64,000 nt of DNA from Grifola frondosa (Eukaryota; Basidiomycota; Agaricomycetes; Polyporales; Grifolaceae), in assembly GCA_001683735.1 (NCBI GenBank), contig LUGG01000015.1:992001-1056000 (forward strand). The letters run 5' to 3'. The stretch's first letter is position 1, and each line of letters starts with the position of its first letter. The position numbers and the translations under genes were made by a program. This document shows positions 1 to 12,337 of this stretch, in pieces. A model generated the notes under the pieces. It was not told the DNA's origin, made no database searches, and was given only the letters and a program-made list of their open reading frames with translations.

Positions 1-1748
1 CCGTCATCGTCGTAGTCTTGGTGGCGGTAAGGTTCATCCTCTTGCATAGGGTGTGGCCGCGGTGCCGTCCTCGGTCGTTGAGTGCGGGGGGGCTGCTTGG
101 GTCTGTTCCCAGGTGGATGGGTCGGCAGTAGGGAAGAATCTGTACGTGCTGTCGGGCTGGCGCGCCAGGAGCCTCCTCCTGTGTTCAATAAAGACCGGGC
201 AGTCTCTATCCCAGGCTGCGTGGCCGGACGTCATGCAGTTGCTGCAGCGGTAGTGAACGGGGTCCGTTTCCGGGCATTGAGCCGTTGAGTGGTCGATCTT
301 CGCACAGGTGCCGCATGTTTCGTGTATCGATTTGCATTGCGCCGCTAAGTGGGAGACTCCGTGTTGTTGGCACTTCAGGCATCTGCGCGGTTCTGGTAAG
401 CTTTTTCTCGCCGTTACTTTCTTACCGTGTATAACCATCCCCCGTCTGATGGCAGCGTTGGCGCTTTCAGCGGTTCCTAGCGTGATGATTGCGTGTGCGT
501 AGCGTTGGTTGTCGGTTCGCCTTCCCGGGGTTTGATCCACCTGGCCTGTTTGATTGCGCCCTGCTTAGCCGCTGAACTGCTCGGCGTCTTCAAGGTGGGC
601 GGCGCTGGCCGGGTCGAATGCTATTGGTAGGTATTCGGCGATCACGTTGTATGCCCTCGTTCGGATGATTGCTTGGCCTCCGAAGCTGTCCAGGAAGGCC
701 CTCTGTACTTCATCTCTTCTGAGCCAGAGTGCGTCGTCCGCTCTGGCGACTTCGTAGATGACGCCTCCGTTACGGAGGCACGACGCCGAGGTGAACTTCA
801 AAGTGGCCGGCACTTCTATCTCGTCTTCTCGCATCAGCTGTAGAGCTGCCTCTGCTTTCGCGACTAAGACATTTCTCGGAGAGCCTGGTGCCATCCTCGC
901 TGACCAGTCCCGTCCCGTCTATCAGAATTTGGCGGGCCCTTGTTTCTTCCCTGTCGATTGCCGAGGCGTGCGTGTGGTGGGAAGTGCGTGTTGCACTGCT
1001 GCTGCATAGGTTAGTGGTCTGGCGGAGGAGGGGGACTCACCAGTCTGCGGCGCTGAAGCTGCTGCGACGATCCTGTCCGTGCCTTCCGATGCGGCCTTGC
1101 AGCAGTCTTGGGCCTGCCCGAGCGTTTCTTGGATCTTGGATACTAGCTCGTGTGTTGACTCTGCTTGTGCCTGAAGGTCTTCCCTCGTCGCCTCAAGGGC
1201 CTCCCACGCCGGCGCTAGTTTCTTCATCGTCGCCTCTGCTAGCTTGTTACTCACCTGCTCATATTGGACTGCCTCCGCATATGTGCGAACGCCATTAATC
1301 CTTCCATCGCTAATACGCCTCCCGGGCCGGACGCTGCGAAGTGAAGCAACCCGGTGACTAGGGCATTGTGTGAAGGCGGGTCGCCCGGTGCGATCATTGA
1401 TACTTCTCTAGGAGAGCGGTCGCTTTTTCGATGCTATCTATCTTAGATTTGGTCTTCTTGAATAGATCTAGCTTGCTCGTGGAGGTTTCTGCCGTCATCG
1501 GTGCTATGCGCTGGCTTGCGCGTCTAAGTGGGCCGTCCTCTCGGGCAGCCCAGGAGTTGGGCTCGGGGCCATTGATGGGATCTTAGGGGACTTCTAGCGA
1601 GCTGTGAGGTGTTCTATTGGTACGCAGCACTCGGCTAGAGTATGTTTTGATGGTGTAAAGTGTATTTTGGCCGCACCCTGCTGCCCGCTCCTATGGGCAG
1701 TAGGCGTGGGAAAGTTGCCTTAAGGTGGTGGTAAGAAGCAAAGAGGAG
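1..1748 (-). mobile_element. LINE (Tad1-like) copy A, 5' part, cut by window edge
   Basis: This is the 5' untranslated region and most of ORF1 of a non-LTR retrotransposon. It aligns with the 5' end of the complete copy at 7922-14244. The shared 5' end includes a stretch around 1695-1748 that recurs at 14190-14241. To the right, the sequence changes at about 1749 into the tandem-unit sequence also seen near 6205, 17290 and 21985, so the element was inserted into that unit. The 3' part, poly(A) and the other target-site duplication lie left of the window. ORF1 is broken by several indels: the start is near 1572, there is a shift soon after, and an in-frame TAA lies at 565-567. Confidence 0.85.
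34..1572 (-). pseudogene. LINE ORF1 (gag-like, CCHC zinc knuckles), frameshifted
   Basis: ORF1 of the Tad1-like element encodes an RNA-binding gag-like protein that would package element RNA. It reads in pieces: a start near 1572, then 1254-922, 894-565 and 540-34. The last piece carries three consecutive zinc-knuckle motifs, beginning CLKCQQHG, then CGTCAKIDHSTAQC, then CSNC followed by GHAAWDRDC. Upstream is a coiled region (around LAPAWEALEATREDLQAQ). The equivalent pieces in copy B (14068-12330) allow the breaks to be placed. The TAA at 565 comes from a 1-nt loss relative to copy B. ORF1 appears to continue past the left edge. Confidence 0.8.
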
Positions 1749-3080
1749 CCCTGGTGGGATGACTTGAAGCAATGCTTGCCTCAGTAGCCACGGCCGCACA
1801 TTCAAACACCGGTGAAAACGTTCATTAAGGGAGATAATCAAGTGTTCGACATATGCACGAGGAACTGAGATGAGCAGATTTCACCGGATGTATAAAAATA
1901 CCTTAGTAGATATATTGACAGGATGGAAAGTGCGCAACTACGGTTGTAGACGCACCACCCAAATATAGATGAACGGATAGACCAGAACCTGAGGCACAGG
2001 CTGTGCATCAGTCGTCCGCGTCAACTCGCTAAATGGGACTGGAACAGATCGCACCACTGGGCAGCCATGGAGTGTTTAGACGCACGTTGGGGATGCGCGT
2101 TGGGGACAGGTGGTCGATCGCCCCAGATCGTAGTAGTTCTTCCCTCTCCCTCGATTGATATTATGTTCTCGACATCCTCCATAGGTCGAATTTTTCCTAA
2201 AGCGTACCATACTTGTGTTGGGGGAGCTTTGAAAGAGCACCCCGGCCTATTTCATGAACTAGGTAGTAAACACTGAACTGTCTGAACAGTTTGTACCAAA
2301 ATTTCTATGAAAGGCGCTATCAGCACTCGGAATATAGTGGCCCAGATCAGTACCTTTGAGTATCCATATCGCATTCGGGCTACGTTTAGCGGGAGACAGA
2401 CCACTCCCTGAATGGCGCCTGTAGCCTGACGATTTGGTAGAGCTTTGCACCGCGTGGTCGTCATATGATCCATCTTGCATATCAGTATTGTGGCACTGGA
2501 GCCTACGCCAGAAAACGTAAGACCACAGGCTTCCAGATACTTACCGCAGACACCTCAATGGAAAGTACCATCGTTGCGTGCAAATGACAATAAACGTGGG
2601 AACGCGGCATTCGCCGAGTTATCCATAAACCAGCAGCCACCGACTGGCCGTACTTGCTTTATTCGCCTCCAACTGGAACGATATCGCAACTCGAACAATC
2701 AAAATCCCTCATGGCACTATCACTCAGGCTTCGCGTGAATTATGTTAAGATCATCTATGCCAGCTAACTTTGATATAGTGTTAGCCTCAGAACAACTTCA
2801 GCTCGTGACATTCGGACTGGCTCTGACAACCGCTCCGTCAGCATCGATAGAATTGGACCCACAAATTAGATATCGATATTTGTTGAGCTTCGCAAAGCCT
2901 GTATTGTGAGTATTATCTGTCTCTCGTCCTCTACAGCTCATAATTTGGGGTGCAGGTAAACAGTGATGGGATCGTTGTAGCACTGCTTTGAGACAACGTA
3001 TAAGGTTCATTGCAAGAGAACTTCCGTCAAAAATGCTGCTTGCTTTTACGTATCTTTAGGTTGAAATTTGCATACTTTTC
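1749..3080. repeat. Tandem unit U0 (left partial copy)
   Basis: This stretch matches the promoter-side half of the units at 6205-7906, 17290-19045 and 21985-23703, and was truncated on its left by LINE copy A. Shared landmarks include the block around 1850-1910 (ACTGAGATGAGCAG), recurring near 6310, 17440 and 22095. No intact gene is visible. A minus-strand start at 2626 and a consensus-looking intron (GTAAGTAT to GTAG) near 2490-2530 suggest remains of a second membrane-protein gene that is also seen, more decayed, in the other units. Confidence 0.8.
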
Positions 3081-4312
3081 TGCGTGGTAGTCCCGGAGCT
3101 TCACTCAGCGAATTTCTCATACATTGCTCTTCGGACCTTGGAATGCCACGCAGTCATATGGACCGGAAGATGTTCCACTATTTTCTTCATCTAATCTCAC
3201 TGCTATTACCTGTCATTCTATTGGCGATGATGTGGATTACCTACTGAACTGATCTAGCGCCTGAATCTCTCTAGTTGCCCTACATAGTCGCCAAGAAGTT
3301 CTATCGTGCTCGACCCAGGATCCTTTCGGTGTCGGCGAGCAGCTGTCAGCCTGTCGATTCTATACTCTTTGGATATATTTGATCCGATATTCTATTTGAG
3401 TAGTCCTTTCTACATCGGTTCTGATGGTTCGTTAGAAAACTCCAATCATCTTTTCATCTCCGCCTTCGATCCTTGTCAATGACACACATCCGTGTTTCAG
3501 ATCCCTCTTGTTCCCTCTCTCAGCTCGTCGAGTTGAGCCGGACGAATGCTGTTGGCCGGTCCATGGTTAACAATTGTCGGAGGCTCAACCATCATTGTAG
3601 CGCGATCATGCACGTCCGTCCGAGAGCTGAGGCTAAACATCAATTTATGAAGAAACGGCACCTCAAGAAACGCTGGCACCGGCAGGCCGATAGGCAACAA
3701 TCGAAATCCTCCAATTAAAATTATCGCCGCGAAGAAGGTGAAGCGGAAGCATGGTCGATGATCGCTGCAGAGAGTCTGGATATTGTGCCGGAGGCGGCAA
3801 GTACGTCGAAGAGCGACGTGGTCCCTCTTCTTTCTTGTACTCTAGCTCAATCCGCACGCACGCCAAGGCTCATTCGACGTGTTCACGACTATAACTCATG
3901 TCGCCCACGATATCGTGGCGCAGATCGAGCTGAGCCGTCAAGGTACCATATTCTATCCATATTTTCCGAGCCGCTCGCGAGGTGGGCACATGCGCATCCT
4001 ATAGCAAGTACCACGGCCACAATCGACTTCTCATGGAACTCTACGTTGACTGCTGCTCGCCGCCTCTCGCGGTCGCTTCCCCCATCCGCCACCGGTATGC
4101 TCTCATTCGCATCCCCCACGAAGATCCGAACGTGCTAGTCCTGTATATACGGCGTCGACGAGAAGGCCTCTATGAATTGCAGCATCTATAGTATTCAGAG
4201 ATCATAATGAACAACAACGCACACAACCTCTAGGATGAATAAAACGCGCATCAGTACCCGTTGGATATAAAGATAATATCACACCAACAGAACAACAAAT
4301 ATTCCGGCTTGC

Positions 4313-5979
4313 CTAGACGGATGGACCGGATTCCGCTTCAGACAACCCACGCACGTTGGCCAGGCCTGACACTATTTCCTCGTCGTTGCGCAGCGCGTTC
4401 TCGCCTCCGATCGCCTCATCTGCTCCCTCGTCGTCCAAGTAATCAGGATCCATAGTAGAGAACGAGAACTGGTGGTCCAGAGATGCACCGAAAGGTTCAA
4501 CGAAGGTTGTTAAGCGGGTCGAGCGAGTCGACGATGACTGAGTTGTGTCTTCGCTGGTGTTGACGGGCGCACTTATTTCGCGGAGATGAGCATGAAGCGC
4601 GATATGATAATTGCTGTTATTCTGTACGATAACGGATATCAACAGAAGTCAAAATGAAGCGCAATTAATGGCAGATACTGACGGGTCGATGAATTCATCA
4701 ATGTACAAGATGGATTGCTGATGATGGTACATAGGTCATGTGCGTGAGCATCGGCAGGGATGCGCGATAAATCTACTTACAAAATTTTCCCCAAAATATA
4801 ATAGTATGATATCAGCAATATTCAAGATCAATAAGGCTCTACGAGGTGTTTGATTGTTAAAATAAACCTTCATAACTATTGGTGACGCACAAGAAGTATA
4901 TAGTACCTGATGGAGATGCATCAGGTCGGAGCATATATTGAAGGAGGAATGGAAACTGACCATCCTTCAAGATCAAAGTATGCAATGGAGTTCGGAAAGC
5001 AGCCTCTGCGGCACCTCGCATTCCCCAGTACGTCTGGTGTACGGTTATCGCAAGAACAAGTACTTCTGCAGTGATGATTGTCGCACGCCCTACATATGTC
5101 ACTGGAAGTATTGCATGAGCTGAGCATTTGAACGGTATGAGGCCGATAGCAATGCATACATCTATATGACGTAGATTCAGTCGACAAGATGATTAACATG
5201 GATGAATTTCACTGACGTGTTTGTGAGCTCCAGAGAGACCAAATAGACTGATGTGCAATTGATGGGAGGTGGAGCTACAACCACCACTTGCCGCACCAAT
5301 GATAAACTCAAAGTACATGTCACTTTCATACTATAGCCGAGCTATACAGAGGACAGGGCTCACCAGGCTGATACCAAAAGTGACCAATGACAAGATGAAT
5401 ACTAGTGAAGTAATTTTGCCATCGACGACCGGATAACGCATACACTCGGAGACTTGAGAATGCTTCGCAGAAATACCAGTGGCCAGTCAGACGTGAGAAT
5501 ACTGTAGCATTGGTGGGAACTCACCGACCGCAAGAAAATCGAAGAGTAAATGCAATGCTGTCCCCAACCACGCCAACACGGAAACAGCTCTGGAAAATGT
5601 GAGTGTGCTAAGACAGTCTACAATAATAGCACGACGACTATCCCTTTTTGATAACGGATATATGGTTGGAAGGGAGAGAATATTCACTACAAGCATGGGA
5701 TACCTCGCTAGCAAAAATACTATGGTGGCCACCGAAAACCGCTTCCAAACGAGTTGATATTCACGATCGAACGTGGTGAGGTACTCATAGATCAGAGAGC
5801 GCTGCGAATGGGAAGTGGAATGGAAAATAGCTGGAGATTATAACTGAGGCACTGACCGGTTGTCGATACACTACAACAGACTGCGATGAAGCTGTGTGAC
5901 AATATATTAGATGAGGAAAGATTGTAGTGAGCATCACTCACACTTGCTGATCCTCTTCGGCGTCGACAGCTGACGACAT
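4313..5979 (-). pseudogene. DUF6533 membrane protein, copy I (probably broken)
   Basis: DUF6533 proteins are multi-pass membrane proteins of unknown function, common in agaricomycetes. The start at 5979 opens an exon MSSAVDAEEDQQ followed by a GT donor near 5943. The DUF6533 signature exon (EYLTTFDREYQ, then FLLARYPMLVVNI) lies around 5800-5690. An acidic, Ser/Thr-rich C-terminal exon lies at 4642-4313. Against copies II and III, the stretch just before the YEYL motif is 2 nt short, which puts a stop in frame, so this copy is probably a pseudogene. Exon joins between 5480 and 4650 were not resolved with confidence. Confidence 0.65.
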
Positions 5980-6034
5980 GATATGTGGTATTCCAAAGAC
6001 TGGGAACGCTTTAGCAGAGATGGAGAGATTCTGC

Positions 6035-6043
6035 TTATATATC
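6035..6043 (-). promoter_or_regulatory. TATA-like box of DUF6533 copy I
   Basis: On the minus strand this reads GATATATAA, about 60 nt upstream of the ATG at 5979. The same element stands at the same distance before copies II (17145-17153) and III (21814-21825), with the flanking CCTCGAGG-type block also kept, which supports a core promoter role. Confidence 0.6.
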
Positions 6044-6049
6044 TACCCT

Positions 6050-7906
6050 CGAGGACATAATCACCGCACTGAGATATCTTCGCTGTCGCATAAAAGTCAT
6101 GGTCTGATTGATCGTGTCTGTGCTATGATGATCCCGCACCATTTGACTACGTGAACAGAATGCTCGAAGAGGACGCACCAATATACCGAGTCAACAAACC
6201 AAATGGGGTAACTTGGAGCAATCCTCGCCTCAGTTGCCGCGGCTCCACATTTAAACACCGGTGAAAATGTTCACTTAAGGAAACATTCAAGAGTTCATCA
6301 TATGCATGAGGAACTGAGATGAGCGGATTTCAGCGGATGCATAAAAATACCCGGTACATACACGAGAGCACTATCATACCAACCATTCCGGACATCAGCA
6401 AAACGAACAATGAACAACAGCCTGACCACCGTAATATCTTCCGCTGCTCGTAGTCGAGATGAAAAGATGGAAAGTGCGCAACTACGGTTGTAGACGGACA
6501 ACCCAAAGATGCATGAACGGATACTCCGGAACAACCTGAGGGCACTGCTTATGAAGCAGCCACGGTAAGTCGGCGGTCGCTGGGCGGGACTGGAACACGT
6601 CGCACCACTGGGCGGCCATCGAGAGCTTAGATGCGCATTGGGGATCATATAGTGATACACAGATGGTCGGTGGCCACGGTAGCTTGCACGCTCCACGTGG
6701 AAATACGCGCAGGCTTCGACCTCGTACCCCACAGTTCTTCCCTCCTGTTAGAGTGTTATCATGTTCTCGACATCTTCCATGAGCCGAATTTTGGTCGCCC
6801 TTCAAGCGTACCATACTTGCGTTGGGGGCAGTTTTGCACCCCGGTCCCGGGATTATTCCATGGTTTATTGTCGGTAGTCATGGATTCGTTGATTCGCTTG
6901 AATAGACCTCTGATATCTAAATCAGTCGCGCATTCATGAGAGTTGCAGCGAAGGCGCCTATAACAAATAGATCAGATGTACTAGACATGCATATGTTTGA
7001 ACGAAAATTTCTAAGAGAGGTGCTATTAGTGCCCGGAACACGACAGCACAAATCACTACCTTTTAGAGTCCATATCGCGTTCAGACTATGTTGCGTGCGG
7101 CTCGACAAACATGTATCAGTGAGATGGGGGTATGATGACAACATCAGACGGATACCTGCCAAATAACAAGTTTTATTTCGTGCAGAAGAGCGCAATTTCG
7201 AACACTTACCATGAGAAACAAATTAAGAACACGAGACAATAGCGACACGAATAATTTTGACGAAAGACAATCGCGATATCTGTCAAACTGGCCGCTCTCT
7301 CCAGGATGGCGCCTATGGCGATGTTTTTGTGGGATAGCTTTCGCGTGGTCGTCACATGTATGATGACCATAAAAACAGCATCTTGCATATCAGCACTATG
7401 GCACCAGAACCTACACCAGAGAATGTAAGACCAGTGACGACAGGTCCGATACAGCAGACGCTGCCTCAATGGCAAATACCGTCGTGTTGAGTTGGAGCGC
7501 GGCGTTTGCCGAGTCATCCATAGACCAGCCACCGACTGGCTGTACTTGATTTATTCACCTCTCGAACAATAAAACATCCATCGTGGCGCGATCACTGCCC
7601 AGACTTTTGATTTAAATTAAGATCGTCTGCCATCTAACTTTCATACGTCATTGGCCTTTGAACAAACATCAGGCCGTGACATCTCTGACAACCGCTCCGT
7701 CACTACCAATAGAAGTGGATCCACAAATTAGATATCTATGTTTGTTGATCTTCGCTAAGTATGTGATGTGAATATTATCTGTCTCTCGTCCTCTACAGCT
7801 CATAATTTTGCGTGCAGGTAATGCAGGTAAACAGTGAAGCGATCGTTGTAGCACTGCTTCAACAGATATCGGTATCGGGCTCCTTGCAAGAGAACCTCTG
7901 CCTATA
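6050..7906. other. Unit U1 upstream region, possible decayed second gene
   Basis: There is no intact gene. The region is shared with U0, U2 and U3. On the minus strand an ATG at 7521 opens a short reading frame (MDDSANAALQLNTTVFAIEA) whose counterparts start at 2626, 18594 and 23299. Hydrophobic stretches follow in different frames, such as VVFRALIAPLLEI around 7050. This fits a decayed intron-containing membrane-protein gene. I do not recognise the family. Confidence 0.35.
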
Positions 7907-7921
7907 ATACCGCTTGCTTTT
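7907..7921. repeat. Target-site duplication, 3' side of LINE copy B
   Basis: The 15-bp string ATACCGCTTGCTTTT occurs here and again at 14245-14259, immediately flanking the element on both sides. This is the mark of target-primed reverse transcription. The base before each copy differs (A versus G), which fixes the length at 15. The 3' end of the string merges into the poly(T) run. Confidence 0.9.
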
Positions 7922-7942
7922 TTTTTTTTTTTTTTTTTTTTT
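7918..7942 (-). repeat. Poly(A) tail of LINE copy B (T run on + strand)
   Basis: A 25-nt uninterrupted T run marks the 3' end of the element. Its first few bases overlap the T-rich end of the target-site duplication, as expected for priming at a T-rich nick. Confidence 0.9.
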
Positions 7943-8382
7943 GTTTTTGGCTCCTCGTTTATTGTCCTGGAGGGCCGCGCCCTATGGTAGACAATACATG
8001 CGTTTATCTACTTGTAGCTAGTCTGCGTTCAGTATAAAAGGTTGTACATATCCCCTGAGGGAGTGGAGCTCTGTGTGATTGTAAAGTGGTAAGTAAAATG
8101 AGATGCAAGGCTCCCGGCGATTAAACGCAAGGATCCGGGCTAAAACCATCCGTGCATTAGGTGCGTGTGTCGCCCAGGGCTTTTATGCCTCTTGCCACGG
8201 GTTGGCATGGCAGCATCAGCGGTTCCCCGCCGGCCAACAGAAATCCCCCGGACCCGGAGCCTGAGTATGTACGAAAAAGCGCAAGAGAGTAAGTACAGAA
8301 AAGGAGAGAGGAGTGGTCTGACGGGTGGTCGCAGGTTGGTGTGTCAAGAAATTGAGGGCTGGCCGTAAAACGAGTCAGCTTC

Positions 8383-11300
8383 TTAGGAAGGCGAGTCAAC
8401 GGGTACTTCTCTTGTGGGTCGCTTTCCGGTTCTCTTGTTCGATGTGACATCTCCAAAGGTCTGCTGTAGCCGCCCCGTTGCGTTGATGTAGCTGAAGAGG
8501 GGCTTGAGGGCGCTTGACGTGTTAAGCAGGTAGTTGAGTGATCTGCCTGCGCGGCCTAATGAACGATCAAGGTGGTCCCAGCGGTGATGTGCATGCGCCG
8601 GGCATGTAAGTAGGAAGTGGTGTACGGTTTCTGGCGCTGCAAGGCACGAGGGACAGATCGGAGTGTCCGCTCTCCGGATACGGTGAAGGTGTTTCTGTAG
8701 CGGAACGTGTTCAGTACGGAGTTGAAAGAGAAGGTTAGCTTGCCGTCGTGGAAGTTTTCCGATTAGCTTCTCGTATCGCTTTGAGGGGAGCTGCTTGTCC
8801 AGGCGGGAGAACTTCTTAGCCCTGTTCGACGATGTCCACGTCTTTTTGGCCTTCTCCTGGAGGTCTGCAAGGAAAGTCTGCCTCATTTTGGTGACGCTGC
8901 GTGAGAGGCCATCCCGAAGGAGGGCGGGAAGGTCGTCGTCGGGGCTGGAATCGCCTCTTGCTGCTCGTTTGGCCTCTTGGTCTGCGATCTCGTTACCCTC
9001 GACGTCGACGTGTCCTGGTACCCAGCGTAGGGTGATTTTTGCTTCGCGGTGTTTCTTGCTGAGCATTCGGAGGCGCTTGTGCAGGTAGTCCATTAGGTAG
9101 TGACCAGACGCCGGGCGTCGGAGCTTGGTGGCCTGAATCGAAGACTTGTTGTCCGCCGCAATAGACGCTTCCTCCACTCGTTGTTCCTCCTTCAGGAGCT
9201 CGGATCCTAGGATGAGTCCTGCTATTTCGGCTTCGTAGACTGAGTGGTCCGTCGAGGGCCCTAGATGGAACCTTAGCACGCTGTATCCTGGTCGGCCTGG
9301 CTTAAAGAGGACTGCGGCCGCGCCTACTCCGCCGTCGATGTCTGACCCGTCCGAATAGACCCTCATGCCTGGGAGGTGCTGCCACTTCTGTTCTTTGCGG
9401 ATGGCCTCCTCTTTGTCGCTTGCGATCTCGATGTTGTGAGGGGGCTTCCAGCGTGGGTGAAACCTGGTAGGGAGAATCGTTTCAGTATATTCGGCATGCA
9501 GATTATAGGCGAAAAGTAGCTCTGTCAGGGCTGAGCGGTGGTTGGCGACAAACTTCCTGCCGGCCCAGCGTAGATGGCGGTGTAATGGATGTGTCTCTGG
9601 GAGCGTGCATATGCGGGTGATCGCTCGGTGGCAGATTTTGTCGACCAGCAGTGTGAACGGGAGAAGGTTAGCGTGAGCGCACATAATGTCCGTCGCTGTG
9701 GTCCTCATGGCGCCTGTCATGATGATGAGCGCTTGTCGCTGGACCCGCTCGAGCCGTCTGACTGCCCCGACTGATCCGTGTAACCTCTTGCCTCCCGGGA
9801 GCATGCGCACAGGCGTGAGGAAGATGTCCACTGCGTATAACATGCTGGGCACCGCGACTGCGAGGTAGAGTCTCTTCACTAGCCCGAAGTTGAGACCGTA
9901 GCGGGATTTTGCAAGCTGTTGGAATTGTGCTACCCAGGAGGTTCCTTTAGCGAGAGCGTATGCGACGTGTTCGTGAAAATTGAGCTTGTGGTCCAGTAGG
10001 ACACCAAGAAACTTGTGAGACTTCGACGGTTGCACGGTAGAGTCGTTAAGCTGTAGTGCCGGGCCGAGGTCTTTGAGCTTGTTGCTGCAGTTGAGGAGAC
10101 CTAGTTTGTCAAAAGAAAACTCCGAGTTATGGGACTCGGACCAGGTCAGTGCTCCCTTGCGGCGTGTCATGAAACTACGTAGCTTGTCGTGCGCTTCTCC
10201 GAAAGTTTTGGCTGTGGCGATGACCGCGACATCGTCCATAGTGCCAACTGCGAGCTCTCCTTCCTTCAGACGCGCGCCGCTAATGAGATCCGAGTTATAA
10301 AACTGGTAAAGGATCACCGAAAGGGGGCACCCTTGGTCAATTCCGCTGTGTATTTCGAATGCGTCAGAGGCGTGGTCGTCGAACATGAGCTTGGTTTTTC
10401 GTCCTCTGAGCTTAGCACGCAGCCACTCCGTTATCTGTGCTGGGACGCCTCGCATCCTCATGTCATGGAAAAGAGATTCGGGGTCAGCGCTCGGAAAAGC
10501 AGCTTTAATGTCGAGGAAGAGGATAGCTGCCACTTTGCCTGATCTCCAGGCATCCTTCACTGTTTTGGTGATCAGGTGAAGGGAGTCTGTGGTGGTGCGC
10601 CCTGGTCGTCCTCCGTAGTGGTGGTCCGCCAGAAGGGAGTGTTCTCCGCCTCGTACACTAGAACGCTTGTTACGCATGCGGAAAGGATCTTTGCTATGCA
10701 GTTGATTAGCGCTATGGGCCGGTAAGCCTTCGCGACGTCGTAGTGTGAGCGTCCGGGTTTGCGTATGACTACCGTGTTAGAGGTCTTCCACTCTTCGGGG
10801 TATATTTTGAGGTCGAAGGAAGCACGGAAGAGGCGGCCTAGAATGGGGATCAGAAGGTTAGCGCAGTGCTTATATACCTCGTTGGGAATGCAGTCTGGTC
10901 CTGGGGCCTTGTATTCCTTGAGCTTCTTGATAACTTCCTCGATCTGCGAGTCCGTGATGGGCCGGAGTTGGAAGGCTGGCTTAGGGTATGTGTGGTTCGC
11001 GCGAAGTTGCTGCGGGGGACCAGGGGGGGGAAGAAGGTGTCGTAGAGAAGCTTGCTCTTGTCCTCGTTGGATGTGCAGGTGGCGGGAGTGCCGTCAGCGT
11101 TTTCTGTCTTCAGCGGGGGGACACGGAGCCGTCCACCATCCGTAGGGCCACCTTTGACGAAGCGGTTGACGTTCCACACCGTATACTTATCCGCTTCATC
11201 TAGCCATGCCTCCCAGTGCTCCTTCTTGGCGATGCGGATCCGGTCGGCATAGCGGTTGCGAGCCATTCTGTACTCGCATTGTGCTGGGTGGAAGGGGACT

Positions 11301-12337
11301 GCGCGGTGCTTGTATGCGAGGCGTCCTAGGTGCTGGACCTTCAGTCGTGCGGCGCTCAGTTCTTTCGTCCACCAGCGTTTGGTGAATGGGACCGGCCTCG
11401 AGATCGGGACGTGCTGCTCTATGGTACGCTTCAGGGCATTCATGAGCGCGGCGAGGGTGTCATTGAAGGTGGCCTCCGACGTGATGGCCTCTGGCATGGG
11501 GCAGTTGTTGAGCTCGTCGGCGAGGGAAGTGCGGAAGTCGTCCCAGTCCACATCGCTGAAGTTTCGACGCGAGGTCTCCGCGGCCGCTTCGATTGAGAGG
11601 TCGAAAGTAGTGTGTATTGGCATGTGATCTGTCTTGGTTGGCCGGAGTTCTGGGGCTGTGGAGCAAGAAATAAGAGCGTCAGCGAGCGTGTCTGAGCAGA
11701 ATACGTTATCAGGCCGTGTTAGGTTTTTTGTTCGTGCAGCTTCGAGCGTAGGAATGCCGTGTGGGAGGACCATTTCAAGGCCGAGCTCTGCAACCATGTT
11801 GAGTAGGACTTGTGCTCTGTCGAGGTTCTCCGTCGTAAAAAGGTGGTTGTTTTCTTCCGAGTCCCAGAGAGGGTGGTGTCTATTGAAATCTCCGGCCCAG
11901 AGGACTCGGCCCTCCTGTGCGACGGACACAAGGCGTTGCGTAGCCCGGGATAGGGCGTGTAAAGTTCGGTCCTTGTCTCCTTCAACGTAGGCGTTAAATA
12001 TATGTACGGGGGTGGAGGCAGTGGTAATGGTTATAGCGGTGAGGTCTGAAGAGGGAATGGAGATCGGAACCCAGGCTCCCGTGGAGAGTTTGCGGCTGAC
12101 CAGGATTACTGAGCGCGTGCGGGAGTCTGAGTCGAGGTGGCGGGCTGGGTATACTACAGTCCAGTGGTGGTTAGCCCTGGTTAGATTAAGATGGTCTAGA
12201 TAAGGTTCCTGGAGGAGGAGGAGGTCGAAGTCGTTCGGAGTGGCTGTATGGAGAAGGTCCAGCTGGGCGTCAAGCGATTTGTTTAGGTTCTGCTGCCAGA
12301 TTCGCAGACGTGTGGGATGGTTCAGGTGTTCAGGCAT
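8383..12337 (-). pseudogene. LINE ORF2: endonuclease, reverse transcriptase, RNase H
   Basis: The enzyme of the element, which nicks the target and copies element RNA. From the N-terminus there is an exonuclease-endonuclease-phosphatase fold (RIWQQNLNKS, LLLQEPYL, WAGDFNRHH, TKDHMPI) at 12337-11600. The reverse transcriptase follows, with YKAPGPDCIPN, FLDIKAAFPSADP, DQGCPLS and the catalytic GTMDDVAV. RNase H has YSDGSDIDGG, an acidic AEIAG, ADNKSS and WVPGHVDVEGNEIAD. The end carries a CPSC...HHFLLTCPAH zinc motif. The frame breaks twice: at the C run 11023-11030 (one base short) and near 10645-10655 between RT motifs. The ATG at 12337 precedes the ORF1 stop by 2 nt (ATGCCTGA). Confidence 0.9.

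Noticed and set aside
3758..4138. Plus-strand frame in unit U1 (and 14826-15251 in U2) that keeps SARxLSRSLPPSATG
   Set aside because: Conserved only because the DNA is duplicated. The frame is not consistently maintained across units, though I cannot exclude a decayed plus-strand gene.
7921..7942. T run taken as a microsatellite or terminator
   Set aside because: Its position between LINE 3' UTR and target duplication shows it is the element's poly(A) tail.
8795..9088. Plus-strand frames across the LINE
   Set aside because: They are shadows of ORF2, whose motifs are clear on the minus strand.
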